A DNA stretch of 64,000 nt from assembly GCA_046350935.1 (NCBI GenBank), contig JAXLZK010000011.1, positions 25,488 to 89,487 on the forward strand. The letters run 5' to 3'. A program made the translations under genes and the position numbers. This document shows positions 1 through 8,919 of this stretch, in pieces. Each line of letters starts with the position of its first letter. Position 1 is the stretch's first letter. Source of the DNA: Nitrobium sp046350935 (lineage in GTDB: Bacteria > Nitrospirota > Thermodesulfovibrionia > Thermodesulfovibrionales > Dissulfurispiraceae). The notes beneath the pieces are model-generated. The model was not told the DNA's origin and did not search any database. It worked only from the letters and a program-made list of their open reading frames with translations.

Positions 1-3000
1 TTGATCTGTCTCAGGCGTTCACGGCAATGCTCTCCTCCGGCAATGGAAAGGGCGACAAGCCGTTCCTGAAGCTGCTCGATTTGTGGACGAAGCTCAGAGT
101 GAAGCGGGAACACTACTCGGATGTCCACGCAATGAACCTGTTCTTCGATCTGCTGGGACGCCAGCTCCTGATCTTTTCGCTCTGGGCGCGTAGCGACCTG
201 AAAGCTTCTTCCGTAAACTTATTTGTGGCGAAAGTGAGCGAGGACAGCATCGCACCGGTATCGACGCTTGTCGAGATAACTGCGATCCTTTCGAAAAGAC
301 CTGATCTTCAGGAGTTGGCCGGAAAGACAGCCATAAAAGCCAAGGCTTTGATCGAGAACGAGGATGAAGTTAGCTGCCGGGCTTCTCTCTTTGCGCAGTT
401 GTCCAGGGCGATCATGCCAGCAAGCTCCGATGAGACGGCATCCTATTTTCGCGCCGGACTTGAGCAAATGGACGCCGTAGGTTCAGGCGATTACCAGTTC
501 ACGAATGAACTGCTGCTCTTTGCGGCGAATTTGCGGGGAGATGAGCTTGAGGAAAGCGACTTCCACGCGCTTTCCAACATCTGCGAACTCAACATGCCCT
601 CTGATGAAGAAAAGTTTCCATGGGTGGCGTTCGCAAGAGGATTGGTCCGGACTTCCGGATGCAGAACGCTCGCAAAACTTGGGCGATGGAATGACCGCGA
701 CAAAATATCTCTGGACTACACATTACTGCCTTACCTGACGGCGCTCATCGAGCAGGACAAGATCGACCCGTCCATCGCGCTAGGGCTGCTTCGTATATCG
801 GACCCAGCGGAACTGTATGGTTGCGGAACAACGCACCTCGCGGAAGTAATCGCCGAAAAACGGTATCCGAGTTCTAAGGAGTTATTGATCGAGCTAATTT
901 TGCAGTTCGAGCAGAATCACCCCAGCGTCTTTCTGCCCAGTACTCTTGTCAAGCTCCGTAAAATAGCCGAGCGCGAGCTTGGTAAGAACTCGGAACAGAG
1001 TGCCTATCTCTCAGTCGCCGTGCCAAAGTTCGAGAAGCTACGTGACGAGGAGAACGAGAACCGAAATTATCTCGGCACGCAAGACCCCCGGCGCGTAGCG
1101 CCGGCAAACGATCAGGAAGAAAAGAACCGGCGTGCCCTGAAGAAGATTGTGGATGAAACGGTCCCCGCCGACGAAACGTCAATGTCGCGGGCTATCGATG
1201 CGCTGAATGACATGCAGCACATCTTTGACTTGAAGGGGTTTTTTTTCGAGAACCTGCGGGGAAAGCTGAAGTACGCTGAAAGGCCGAAATACGTCCAGAT
1301 CATAGCGCGGCTTGAGACTCTAGATATCTACACAAAAATGAGCGAGCTGAAAGAGTGCAAGGAGAAATGGGGCAACTCTTCAGCGGCACTAGGAAGGATA
1401 TTCCGCGATATTGGAGTGCCGCTTGTCCAGATTCACGCAGATGACTTTGTTTATCATGACTATCTGTCCGTTTCCAAACTGAATGAGATTGCCGAACTAT
1501 CCGGCATCCCAATGTCGGTATTGGCGCTCGAATTGATTGTGATATTCGCAGCTCCGGATTCGCACTGGCCTGCATCCATCTGGATGGGTCTAGCAGCAAT
1601 CATCTGTGAGAGGACCAAAGAAGGGGAGGGTCAAATCGCGCTTAAGAGATTGCTCAACAGCAGCTCCGCAAAGCTGGCATCAACAGTAGCGGACGGCATG
1701 TGGAAAGATGATCACTATCCGAAAAGCGGAGAGGCTGATATTGCGGCGGGGCTGGTATGGCTTATGCTCGGCTCGCCTTCTGCGGCCATTCGATGGAGGG
1801 CCGCCCACAGCATCCGATGCTTCGCGCGGTTCGGAAAGTGGGAGGTAATCGACGCTCTAATAGGGCGATTTAATTCCACGGATGCCCATCCATATCAGGC
1901 TCCGGAGATTCCTTTCTATTTTCTGCACGCCCGGCTTTGGTTGCTGCTTGCAATTGCGCGAGTCGCGATGGACCATCCGAAAAATGTGGCTAAGTACGCG
2001 GATGCGCTGAAGGCCATCGCGTTAGACAAGAGTATGCCGCATGTCCTATTGCGCCACTTTGCGGCTCAGGCGCTCCTGGTCTGCGCGAACGGCGGCGGTA
2101 TTGTCCTGCAGGAGGCCGACGCCAAGGCTTTGAAGACGGTCAATGAATCGCCATTCCCGAAGAAAAAGACGAAGGAATACCCGCACGATTCATTTTACCA
2201 GGATCGTCCGGACTCGATCCAGAAGCCAGAGCTCGAATTTTACTTGGACTACGACTTCGAAAAGAATGATATCAAAAGTGTCCATTATATATTCGATAGA
2301 TCAAAGTGGGAAACGAAGGATGCCATGACAGCATGGGTGCGGAAGTACGATCCACGCATAAAAAGTATGCACAACAGAGGCGGGCGCTCCAACCGCCACC
2401 GTGAACGCATTGTAGGAATGACTGCCCGGTATCACCTCTATGGGCAGCAGCTGGGATGGCACGCTCTCTACCTGGTGGCAGGAGAGTTCCTAGCGAAGTA
2501 TCCGGTGGTTCAGTGTCCATACGATGACGATGATTCATGGCGCGGGTGGCTGAAACGCGCGTTGCTTACGAGGAGCGACGGGCTGTGGCTCGCTGATGGA
2601 GTCGATAGGCCACCTGTGGACGCGCAAGTAAATCTCTATGAGAAAGGAGAGAAAGGGCTTGTGCTTACCGGAGACAAGGCAAAACTTTTCTCTCTCTTGA
2701 ATATTGAATCGTCCATAGCTGACGAAATCGTTGTCGCTGGTGACTGGCGCTCGGTGGACGGAATCGGGATTCATATTACGTCGGCCTTGGTACCTCCCCG
2801 TTATGCTAAGAGACTGGCGCTCCGGTTGTCTCAGGAGGACCCGTCTCAAGCATGGCTACCGTCAGCCGAGGGGTACGACGGCGGCGGCGTATACTCGCGC
2901 TCCGAGAAGTCGCTTTTTGAACCTTGGATCGTTTGGCCTTCCATCGAAACGAGACTCGATGAAACGGACCCATTCGGAGTTATTTCCGCTGTTCGGCGGC

Positions 3001-3368
3001 TTTACTTTACGAATGAGGTAAACGCGATCGCCTCTCTTAAAGCATTGGACCCTTTCATGCGAACGTGGGTCGACCCAGAAGGAAGAATGGCAGTGCGGTC
3101 GGAAGCCTGGCGCTGCAAGCCGGCGCACGACGAAGAAGAATCGATTAGCGCCAAACGACTGGTATGCAGTTCGAAGTTCTTAAAGGACGTACTCCTGAAT
3201 CGACGTTCGGAGTTATTGCTGCTGATCAGACTGCGCCGGCACGTCGAAGGCTTTGGCAGCCGGCAGAGCCAATATTGGCATACCACGTCGGTCGTCCGGA
3301 TTACGCAATTGCTGGATTTCGAGCTCAATCTCGGCACGGTTAACAAGCTGCAAGTAATGGAGTATTGA
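1..3368 (+). CDS. C-terminal part of a giant uncharacterised protein (5' end outside the window)
   Basis: The reading frame is open to the left edge. The first ATG, at 27, has no ribosome binding site and sits inside the open frame, so the gene almost certainly starts before the window. The visible ~1,120 residues are mostly alpha-helical with irregular repeats, and no catalytic motif or membrane segment is visible. The last ~40 residues (around FGSRQSQYWHTTSVVRI) resemble C-terminal ends I associate with very large STAND/NTPase-type proteins, but no P-loop is in the visible part. GC content and codon choice are clearly lower and more mixed than in the genes to the right, which suggests acquisition. 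A defence-related sensor is possible but is only an inference. A long helical-repeat scaffold protein is the alternative. Confidence 0.6.
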   Translation, partial: DLSQAFTAMLSSGNGKGDKPFLKLLDLWTKLRVKREHYSDVHAMNLFFDLLGRQLLIFSLWARSDLKASSVNLFVAKVSEDSIAPVSTLVEITAILSKRPDLQELAGKTAIKAKALIENEDEVSCRASLFAQLSRAIMPASSDETASYFRAGLEQMDAVGSGDYQFTNELLLFAANLRGDELEESDFHALSNICELNMPSDEEKFPWVAFARGLVRTSGCRTLAKLGRWNDRDKISLDYTLLPYLTALIEQDKIDPSIALGLLRISDPAELYGCGTTHLAEVIAEKRYPSSKELLIELILQFEQNHPSVFLPSTLVKLRKIAERELGKNSEQSAYLSVAVPKFEKLRDEENENRNYLGTQDPRRVAPANDQEEKNRRALKKIVDETVPADETSMSRAIDALNDMQHIFDLKGFFFENLRGKLKYAERPKYVQIIARLETLDIYTKMSELKECKEKWGNSSAALGRIFRDIGVPLVQIHADDFVYHDYLSVSKLNEIAELSGIPMSVLALELIVIFAAPDSHWPASIWMGLAAIICERTKEGEGQIALKRLLNSSSAKLASTVADGMWKDDHYPKSGEADIAAGLVWLMLGSPSAAIRWRAAHSIRCFARFGKWEVIDALIGRFNSTDAHPYQAPEIPFYFLHARLWLLLAIARVAMDHPKNVAKYADALKAIALDKSMPHVLLRHFAAQALLVCANGGGIVLQEADAKALKTVNESPFPKKKTKEYPHDSFYQDRPDSIQKPELEFYLDYDFEKNDIKSVHYIFDRSKWETKDAMTAWVRKYDPRIKSMHNRGGRSNRHRERIVGMTARYHLYGQQLGWHALYLVAGEFLAKYPVVQCPYDDDDSWRGWLKRALLTRSDGLWLADGVDRPPVDAQVNLYEKGEKGLVLTGDKAKLFSLLNIESSIADEIVVAGDWRSVDGIGIHITSALVPPRYAKRLALRLSQEDPSQAWLPSAEGYDGGGVYSRSEKSLFEPWIVWPSIETRLDETDPFGVISAVRRLYFTNEVNAIASLKALDPFMRTWVDPEGRMAVRSEAWRCKPAHDEEESISAKRLVCSSKFLKDVLLNRRSELLLLIRLRRHVEGFGSRQSQYWHTTSVVRITQLLDFELNLGTVNKLQVMEY

Positions 3369-3741
3369 TAGATGTTTATGGGTGAAACTGGGAGATGATC
3401 TTATACAAGTACATCTCTATCTTGATTTCCGCTCGGACAATGAAGCTTCGACTGTACCCCAAAGCCAAGTCTACGCATTTCGAGCTTTCGCGTTTCCCCT
3501 AGTAGCAGGCTAACCTCGCAACTTGGAGTTGGCAGTAGTCTTTTTTGCATCAGAAAAAAATGCGCTTTTTCGGGCACGCCTGTCCAACGGACTTGGACGA
3601 AAAGGTTGCAATCGGGAGGTGTACAGTTGTGGTTGTACGAAGCGGGCTTATTCTTTGATCCAACGGAGTGGCAAGCTTTCTTCGGAACAGGCGGCAGGAA
3701 TGAATCGGAATGACTGGTAGGTATGGGCCGGGATATGCAGC
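3369..3741. other. Intergenic junction with possible gene remnants
   Basis: These 373 bases separate the low-GC giant gene from the GC-rich ABC operon. No complete gene is convincing. A plus-strand frame ending at the TGA near 3708 has a protein-like tail (WLYEAGLFFDPTEWQAFFG) but no start codon, and its upstream part reads poorly. It may be the end of a decayed gene. No tRNA, direct repeat or terminator was found by eye. Confidence 0.35.
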
Positions 3742-4530
3742 CTACCCTGCGCCGTTCCGGTACCTGGCTCCCGCCTTCTGCCTCTCTTCTTCGAGGAAGA
3801 GGAGGATCTCCCTCCGCACCCTGTTCAGCTCGGGGCCGGTCCTTTCCCGGGGCCGGGGGATATCCACCGGCACTACCGTGCCGACTGCAGTGGGGCGCCC
3901 GGTCAAACAGATGACTTCGTCGCCCAGAAAAACCGCCTCTTCGACGTTGTGGGTAATGAAAATAACCGTCTTCCCGGTCTTTTCCCAGACATGGAGGAGC
4001 ACCTGCTGGAGGTAGCTCCTGGTCTGGCAATCGAGGGATACGAAGGGCTCGTCCATCAGGAGCACCTTCGGCTCCACCACGAGGGACATGGCGAGCGCCA
4101 CCTTCTGTTTCATTCCCCCCGAGATCTCGCGGGGATAAAAGCCCCCGAATCCCTTCAGCTCGACAAGCTCGAGGGAGGCGAGCGCCCGCTGCTCCCGTTC
4201 TTTCCTGCCGATCCCGGCCACCTCCAGGCCGAATTCGATATTCTTTTGCACCGTTCTCCAGGGGAGGAGGGCGGATTCCTGGAAGATATAGCCGATATCC
4301 CTGACCGGAGCGGAGACTTCACGGTCGCCGAGGCGCACGGAGCCGCTGTCGGGGCGCTCGAGCCCCGAGATGATGCGCAGGAGCGTCGTCTTGCCGCATC
4401 CGCTTGGGCCGATGACGCTGACGAATTTCCCCGTCCGGACCGTAAAGGAGAGGTCGCGGAGGATTTCCACCTTTTCTTCCCCTGCGGCGCTGCGGAAGGA
4501 CTTGTTGATACCGGTTACTTTCAGCTCCAT
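3742..4530 (-). CDS. ABC transporter ATP-binding protein (nitrate/sulfonate/taurine type)
   Basis: This is the ATPase subunit of an NMT1-class importer. It powers uptake together with the permease and binding protein just upstream. Counting from the ATG at 4530, the Walker A motif GPSGCGKT is at residues 41-48, the Q-loop at about 84, the signature ISGGM at 136-140, Walker B KVLLMDEP at 155-162 and the H-loop histidine at about 194. The length (~262 aa) is normal for SsuB/TauB. An in-frame GTG at 4548 would overlap the permease end; the ATG at 4530 with GAGGAG close upstream is preferred. It is the last gene of a three-gene minus-strand operon. The substrate cannot be read from the sequence. 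Confidence 0.93.
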   Translation of the reverse strand: MELKVTGINKSFRSAAGEEKVEILRDLSFTVRTGKFVSVIGPSGCGKTTLLRIISGLERPDSGSVRLGDREVSAPVRDIGYIFQESALLPWRTVQKNIEFGLEVAGIGRKEREQRALASLELVELKGFGGFYPREISGGMKQKVALAMSLVVEPKVLLMDEPFVSLDCQTRSYLQQVLLHVWEKTGKTVIFITHNVEEAVFLGDEVICLTGRPTAVGTVVPVDIPRPRERTGPELNRVRREILLFLEEERQKAGARYRNGAG

Positions 4531-4538
4531 CTTCTCCT

Positions 4539-5315
4539 CTATCTCCACCGCAGCAGCTTCTCCTCGGTTTTGCGTATGAAAAGGTCCATCAGGTATCCCG
4601 TGACTCCGATGACCGCCATGCCCGCGATGATCTGGTCCGCCCGCTGGATGTCCCGCGCGGTCATGATCAGGTATCCGAGCCCGTACCCGCTCTTTACCCC
4701 GGTGAATTCCGCAGCTACCAGGGTCATCCAGCCGATCCCCAGGCCGATCCGTATCCCGGTGATAATGGACGGCATGGCGCCGGGAACGAGGACTTTCAGA
4801 AAAAGATCCCGTTTCTTCGCGCCGAGGATGACGGCATACTCCACGATCCTCTGGTTGATGGAGAGCACCCCGGTGATGGTGTTCAGGAGTATGGGGAAAA
4901 AGGAGCCGAGAAAGATGATGAACGTGGCGGACGCGTCGCCTATGCCGAGCCAGAGGATGGCGAGGGGCACCCAGGCGAGAGGGGGAATCGGGCGTATCAT
5001 TTCCACAAAAGGATTCAGAAAATCACCGAGCTTCCGCCAGAATCCCATGAGAAGACCGGTTGGGATACCGATGAGCAGCGAGACGGCGACCCCGCAGAAC
5101 ACCCTCTTCATGCTTGCTGCAAAATGGCCGGTCAGCGTATGCCCGGGGGGGAGGCCGGAGGTGACCAGGTCCAGGAGCCCCTCCAGAATGGCAAAAGGAG
5201 AGGGAAGGCGGTTTTCGGGGATAACGCCTGCGAAGGAAAGCGCCTGCCAGGCGGAAAGGACCGCGATGACCGGCAGATACTTCGCGAGCGGGTGCGTATT
5301 CGTACGGGTAGTGAT
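4539..5315 (-). CDS. ABC transporter permease (SsuC/TauC-like) with an apparent ATC start
   Basis: This is the membrane subunit of the importer. The inner-membrane domain has about six hydrophobic helices, and the EAA-type loop is at the segment around YAVILGAKKRDLFLKVLVPG. The first ATG (5111) would give only 190 aa and remove the first helix. The frame continues upstream in good SsuC-like sequence (LPVIAVLSAWQALSFAGVIP, then LPSPFAILEGLL) to the stop codon of the preceding gene at 5328-5330, which is in the same frame. No ATG, GTG or TTG lies in that extension. The best-placed codon is ATC at 5313-5315, five bases after GGGGAGG, giving ~258 aa, the normal length. The alternatives are a sequencing error or a CTG start near 5276. 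Confidence 0.85.
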   Translation of the reverse strand: MTTRTNTHPLAKYLPVIAVLSAWQALSFAGVIPENRLPSPFAILEGLLDLVTSGLPPGHTLTGHFAASMKRVFCGVAVSLLIGIPTGLLMGFWRKLGDFLNPFVEMIRPIPPLAWVPLAILWLGIGDASATFIIFLGSFFPILLNTITGVLSINQRIVEYAVILGAKKRDLFLKVLVPGAMPSIITGIRIGLGIGWMTLVAAEFTGVKSGYGLGYLIMTARDIQRADQIIAGMAVIGVTGYLMDLFIRKTEEKLLRWR

Positions 5316-5327
5316 GGCGCCCTCCCC

Positions 5328-6317
5328 TTATGGTGCGGATTCTTTTCTCCCCTCCGGAGCGATATACTCGCGGGCGAGGGAGTCGATATCGACTGTTTTT
5401 ATATACCCGAAACCGAGGAGATACTGCAGGTATTCCTTGACGTCTTTTTCGTTTATATCGTAGTGGTACTGGATGTTCTTCATGGCTTCACGAAGGGTCG
5501 CTTCGTCCATGCCCGTGTATTTCCGCCCGATCCCGGCAGCCTCGTCCGGGTTCTTCCGGATGAATTCCGTGGCCCTGACATGGGCCTTCAGCAATGCCTT
5601 CACCGCGGCGGGATTCTCGCGGTAGAAGGAGCTCTCCACCGCCACCACGCAGCAGGGGTGGCCCTTCCATATTTTTGAAGAGGTGATGAGGATCCTGCCG
5701 ATCCCTCCGGTGACCGCCTTGGAGGGGTGCGGCTCCCAGGCGATGAAGGCGTCGATCTGGCGGGCGCCCAGCGCGGTGAGCATTTCCGGCGGCTTTATTA
5801 CAATGATATTCACCTTTTTGGGGTCGACGCCTGCGCCTTCGAGCGCCCGGCGCAGGAGGAAATCCTGGACTGTGGCGTAGCCCGGTATTGCGACGGTCTT
5901 CCCGGCCAGGTCCTTCACCGAGCGGAGGGCGGAGTCCTTTCCGACCACGATGGCGGACCCTTCCGAGTTCGCCAGGGATACGGCCTTTACGCCGGCGGAT
6001 TTATTCGCCACCCCCGTGGTGCTCGGGGCGACGCCGAGATACCCCGCGTCGAGGCTCCGGGAAGCGAAGGCGCTCATTTCCTCGGGGCCCGCATTGAAGA
6101 TGCCGGCCACCTCCACCTCGAGCCCCTCCTCCCTGAAGAAGCCCTTCTCGAGGGCCACCCAGGCGGCAAGGTGGTGCAGGTCGTTCCGGAGATAGCCGAG
6201 CCGCACTTTTTTTAAAGCTGCCGGCTTCAGAGCTGCGGGCTTTTGGACTGCGAGGGCGGCATACACTGCCGAGAGCAGCACCAGCGCGGCGGCGATAAGG
6301 GGGAAAGCCTTTTTCAT
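5328..6317 (-). CDS. ABC transporter substrate-binding protein (NMT1/THI5-like, SsuA family)
   Basis: This is a periplasmic ligand-binding protein that delivers substrate to the adjacent permease/ATPase. From the ATG at 6317 (GAGGAGG upstream), residues 1-24 form a signal peptide (MKKAFPLIAAALVLLSAVYA...). The mature part begins with KVRLGYLRNDLHHLAAWVAL, the usual opening of NMT1-like proteins, and continues with FFREEGLEVEV, DLAGKTVAIPG and IDAFIAWEPHP segments. The ~329 aa length fits the family. An ATG 24 bases further upstream is in frame but has a worse ribosome binding site. The gene is first in its operon and is separated from the methyltransferase cluster by a terminator, so a functional link to methyl donors is only suggested by position. 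Confidence 0.9.
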   Translation of the reverse strand: MKKAFPLIAAALVLLSAVYAALAVQKPAALKPAALKKVRLGYLRNDLHHLAAWVALEKGFFREEGLEVEVAGIFNAGPEEMSAFASRSLDAGYLGVAPSTTGVANKSAGVKAVSLANSEGSAIVVGKDSALRSVKDLAGKTVAIPGYATVQDFLLRRALEGAGVDPKKVNIIVIKPPEMLTALGARQIDAFIAWEPHPSKAVTGGIGRILITSSKIWKGHPCCVVAVESSFYRENPAAVKALLKAHVRATEFIRKNPDEAAGIGRKYTGMDEATLREAMKNIQYHYDINEKDVKEYLQYLLGFGYIKTVDIDSLAREYIAPEGRKESAP

Positions 6318-6354
6318 GGCAACGATCCTCCTCGATCCCATAGAGGGAAAGAAT

Positions 6355-6390
6355 AAAAAATCCCCTCCTCTCGTACGGACGAGGAGGGGT
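6355..6390 (-). terminator. Rho-independent terminator ending the methyltransferase cluster
   Basis: Arms CCCCTCCTC (6362-6370) and GAGGAGGGG (6381-6389) form a 9-bp stem with a 10-base loop. Read on the minus strand it is followed by a run of six T. It lies 28 bases after the stop of the 6418-6756 gene and before the binding-protein gene, so it separates the two minus-strand operons. Confidence 0.85.
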
Positions 6391-6417
6391 ATTCGGACTG
6401 ATCAGAAGAGGGTGCTC

Positions 6418-6756
6418 TTACTCAGCACCGTCCTCTTCTTTCTCTTCTCCGGTGACAAAGGTGATGGAGATGTCCTTCGGAACGTTGAGCCCCGCCTCCA
6501 CTTCGAGAGCCTTGAGAATGCCCGCCGGCACCGGACAGGCGACATGCCGGAGGCATGACGACCCCTTTTGGTACACCGGGTTCTCGAGGACCCTGGTAAA
6601 GGCGTCCCTCATGGTGAGGTTCTGGATCTCATCACCCAGTTTTGCCACCATTTTGCAGGGGGAGGAGATGGTAACGGAAAAACTCTCTCCCTCCTTCTTC
6701 ACGTCCACCTTTGCGGGAAGCCCGCACGCCCCTGGATTTACCACTATCTTTGTCAT
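6418..6756 (-). CDS. Small conserved cysteine protein at the end of the methyltransferase cluster (DUF6951-like)
   Basis: This is a protein of 112 aa with three conserved-looking cysteine segments: NPGACGLPAKV near the N-terminus, SSPCKMVAKLG at about 31-41, and SSCLRHVACPVPAGILKALEV at about 66-86. The end is acidic. I associate this pattern with small proteins found beside corrinoid methyltransferases (a family I recall as DUF6951), but that is memory rather than a search. No signal peptide is present, so it should be cytoplasmic. It is the last gene of the cluster, 27 bases after the activase gene. The grouped cysteines and acid groups would allow metal or cobalamin handling, but no function is established. 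Confidence 0.7.
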   Translation of the reverse strand: MTKIVVNPGACGLPAKVDVKKEGESFSVTISSPCKMVAKLGDEIQNLTMRDAFTRVLENPVYQKGSSCLRHVACPVPAGILKALEVEAGLNVPKDISITFVTGEEKEEDGAE

Positions 6757-6783
6757 TGTGCTTCCTCTTTTCTATGATAAAAG

Positions 6784-8775
6784 TTATTCCTTGATGCTCG
6801 CAGCGATGGGAGCGTTCTGCTCCTCGAGCATCTTCTTCAGATTGGGGAACTTGTCCTTCATATGGGGAATATGCATCGCCTGCATGAATTCCTTCTCGAA
6901 GGCGGGATCGGTGGCGATTTCAAGGAACTGGACCCATCGTGCGCGCTCCGTGGCTTCGGTCCTCTTGTTCCTGTTCAGAAGGGCCATCCGGGCGCCGTCT
7001 CCTGCAGCGTTTCCGACCACTACCACCTTCTCGATGGGAACGTCGGGGAACATGCCGAGGGTGAGGGACGCCTCCCTGTCGATGTGGCTGCCGAAAGCGC
7101 CCGCCAGCTCGACCCTGTCGAGGGTCTCGAAGCCCATCTTCTTCATCATGAGCTTTGCACCGGTATAGAGGGCGCCCTTTGCCAGCTGAAGGGCGCGGAC
7201 GTCGTTCTGGGCAACGGTAATGTCCTGGTTGATGGAGGTTTCATCCGCCCAGGCAAGAACGTATTCAGGCTTGCCGTCGACATCGTGCCGTACCCGCTCG
7301 CTCCCGGTGTTCATCACGAACTTGCCGGTCTTATCGATGACCCCCGCCTTGAACATCTCTGCGATGACGTCGATGATGCCGGAGCCGCAGATGCCTTTGG
7401 CGTTGATCTTCCCGTCGATATTGGTATGCCAGTCGTCCTTCCCGATCACCTTGTACTGGGGTTCTTTCGTCGCGGGGTCGATCTTCACCTTCTCGATGGC
7501 CCCGGGAGCGGCCCGCATGCCGAATTTGATCTGGGCGCCCTCGAAGGCGGGACCGGTGGCGCAGGAAGTGGAGCTGACAGTGCGCCTGTTGCCGAGGAGC
7601 AGCTCGCCGTTCGTTCCGATATCGATGATGAGCACCTTGTCGTCCTGGTTGTACGGCTCCTGGGCGATGAGCACGCCGACGTTGTCCGGGCCGACGAAGC
7701 CCGCCTCGATGGGCAGTACATGGAGATAGCTCCCCGGATTGATTTTGATGCCGAGGTCGCGCGCCTTGATGTCCAGGGAGCGCTGCACCGCGGGGATAAA
7801 GGGCGAACGGCCGATGTAGACAGGGTTAAGGCCGAGGAAAATGTGGTGCATCGCGGTATTGAAGACGATGGTCAGATCGTCGATGATATAGCCGGGATGC
7901 GGTCCGTTCTTATGCACCTCGGTCACTACCTTCTCGATAATACTGTTGAGACCCGCGATGATGGCGTCCTGCATGGTCTTGAGACCCTCGGGGTTGGTCA
8001 TGGCATAGGTGATACGGGACATGACGTCCTCGCCGTAGGGCACCTGCGGGTTCATCATGGATTCGGTGTTGATTACCTTTCCGGTGCCGAGGTCGGTGAG
8101 GTAGCCGACGCAGGTGGTGGTTCCTATGTCGACCGCAAGGCCGTAGCTGACCTGTACGGAACCGGGCTCCACCTTGATGATCTCCTTGTCGTTCCAGACG
8201 GTGAAGGTGGCCATCCATTCACCTGCCCTCAGTGCATCCTGGAGGCCGAGAAGGACTTTGTAATCGAATACCAGCCCCTTGATCCCGTATTCCTCTTCAA
8301 ACGCCTTCAGGACCCTCTCGTAGTCGCCGGTGGTCATGTCGTGAAGGGTGGGCGGAGTCAGACTGACCGTATATTTTTTTACCGCGGGGTCGAGGGCGAT
8401 GGAAAGCTCCTTCGCCGCCTTCCGGACCACCTGCTTGCCGGCCCGGGAGCGTTCGGGGACGAAGACCTTGAGGTCGCCGTGGACCTCGACGGCGCAGGCG
8501 AGCCTGATGTTCGGTCCGTCCTCGTGCTTGACATGCTTCAATTCATCCTTTGTGAGCTCCGTCGGGGCGAGGTGGGACATCCTGGAATCGATGTTGTCCT
8601 TCTCGAAGTACCCCTCCTCGATCCTGACCTTGCACTTTCCGCATACCTTCTTGTTGCCGCAGAGCGCCTCGATATCGACGCCGAGCTGCTGGGCGGCTTC
8701 GAGAAGGGTCTTCCCCTCTTCGATCTCTCCCCGCCGGCCCGCCGGCTGAAAGATTACTTTATGTTTGTTCGCCAT
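6784..8775 (-). CDS. Corrinoid activation protein, 2Fe-2S ferredoxin plus ASKHA ATPase (RACo/activating-enzyme type)
   Basis: Enzymes of this family use ATP and an electron from the iron-sulfur cluster to re-reduce cob(II)alamin that forms accidentally on corrinoid proteins. The N-terminal ferredoxin domain has Cys39, Cys45, Cys48 and Cys94 in the spacing of a plant-type 2Fe-2S cluster. The ASKHA domain follows, with phosphate loops VDIGTTT (215-221) and IDIGTNG (384-390), and the C-terminal part carries the adenosine motif around ELAGAFGSHID. The length of 663 aa is typical. The start is an ATG with AGGAGG upstream. It sits in one strand-consistent cluster with the corrinoid protein it should activate (9568-10254), which strongly supports the role. 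Confidence 0.92.
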   Translation of the reverse strand: MANKHKVIFQPAGRRGEIEEGKTLLEAAQQLGVDIEALCGNKKVCGKCKVRIEEGYFEKDNIDSRMSHLAPTELTKDELKHVKHEDGPNIRLACAVEVHGDLKVFVPERSRAGKQVVRKAAKELSIALDPAVKKYTVSLTPPTLHDMTTGDYERVLKAFEEEYGIKGLVFDYKVLLGLQDALRAGEWMATFTVWNDKEIIKVEPGSVQVSYGLAVDIGTTTCVGYLTDLGTGKVINTESMMNPQVPYGEDVMSRITYAMTNPEGLKTMQDAIIAGLNSIIEKVVTEVHKNGPHPGYIIDDLTIVFNTAMHHIFLGLNPVYIGRSPFIPAVQRSLDIKARDLGIKINPGSYLHVLPIEAGFVGPDNVGVLIAQEPYNQDDKVLIIDIGTNGELLLGNRRTVSSTSCATGPAFEGAQIKFGMRAAPGAIEKVKIDPATKEPQYKVIGKDDWHTNIDGKINAKGICGSGIIDVIAEMFKAGVIDKTGKFVMNTGSERVRHDVDGKPEYVLAWADETSINQDITVAQNDVRALQLAKGALYTGAKLMMKKMGFETLDRVELAGAFGSHIDREASLTLGMFPDVPIEKVVVVGNAAGDGARMALLNRNKRTEATERARWVQFLEIATDPAFEKEFMQAMHIPHMKDKFPNLKKMLEEQNAPIAASIKE

Positions 8776-8919
8776 GATGGAATCCTCCTGAAAATATTTT
8801 TATTGCCATGCTTCCGGGGTCCTGGCATCAGGCAACATTTCTCCCATGGGGGAAACTCCCGAGGGCCCTGTTGTTGGTGTCCCGGAGTAAAAATCCACAC
8901 TGTACAGCCGGAAAGGTGC

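Noticed and set aside
3949..5463. Plus-strand frame across the ABC transporter genes
   Set aside because: It is antisense to clear Walker A/B and permease sequence; no family resemblance.
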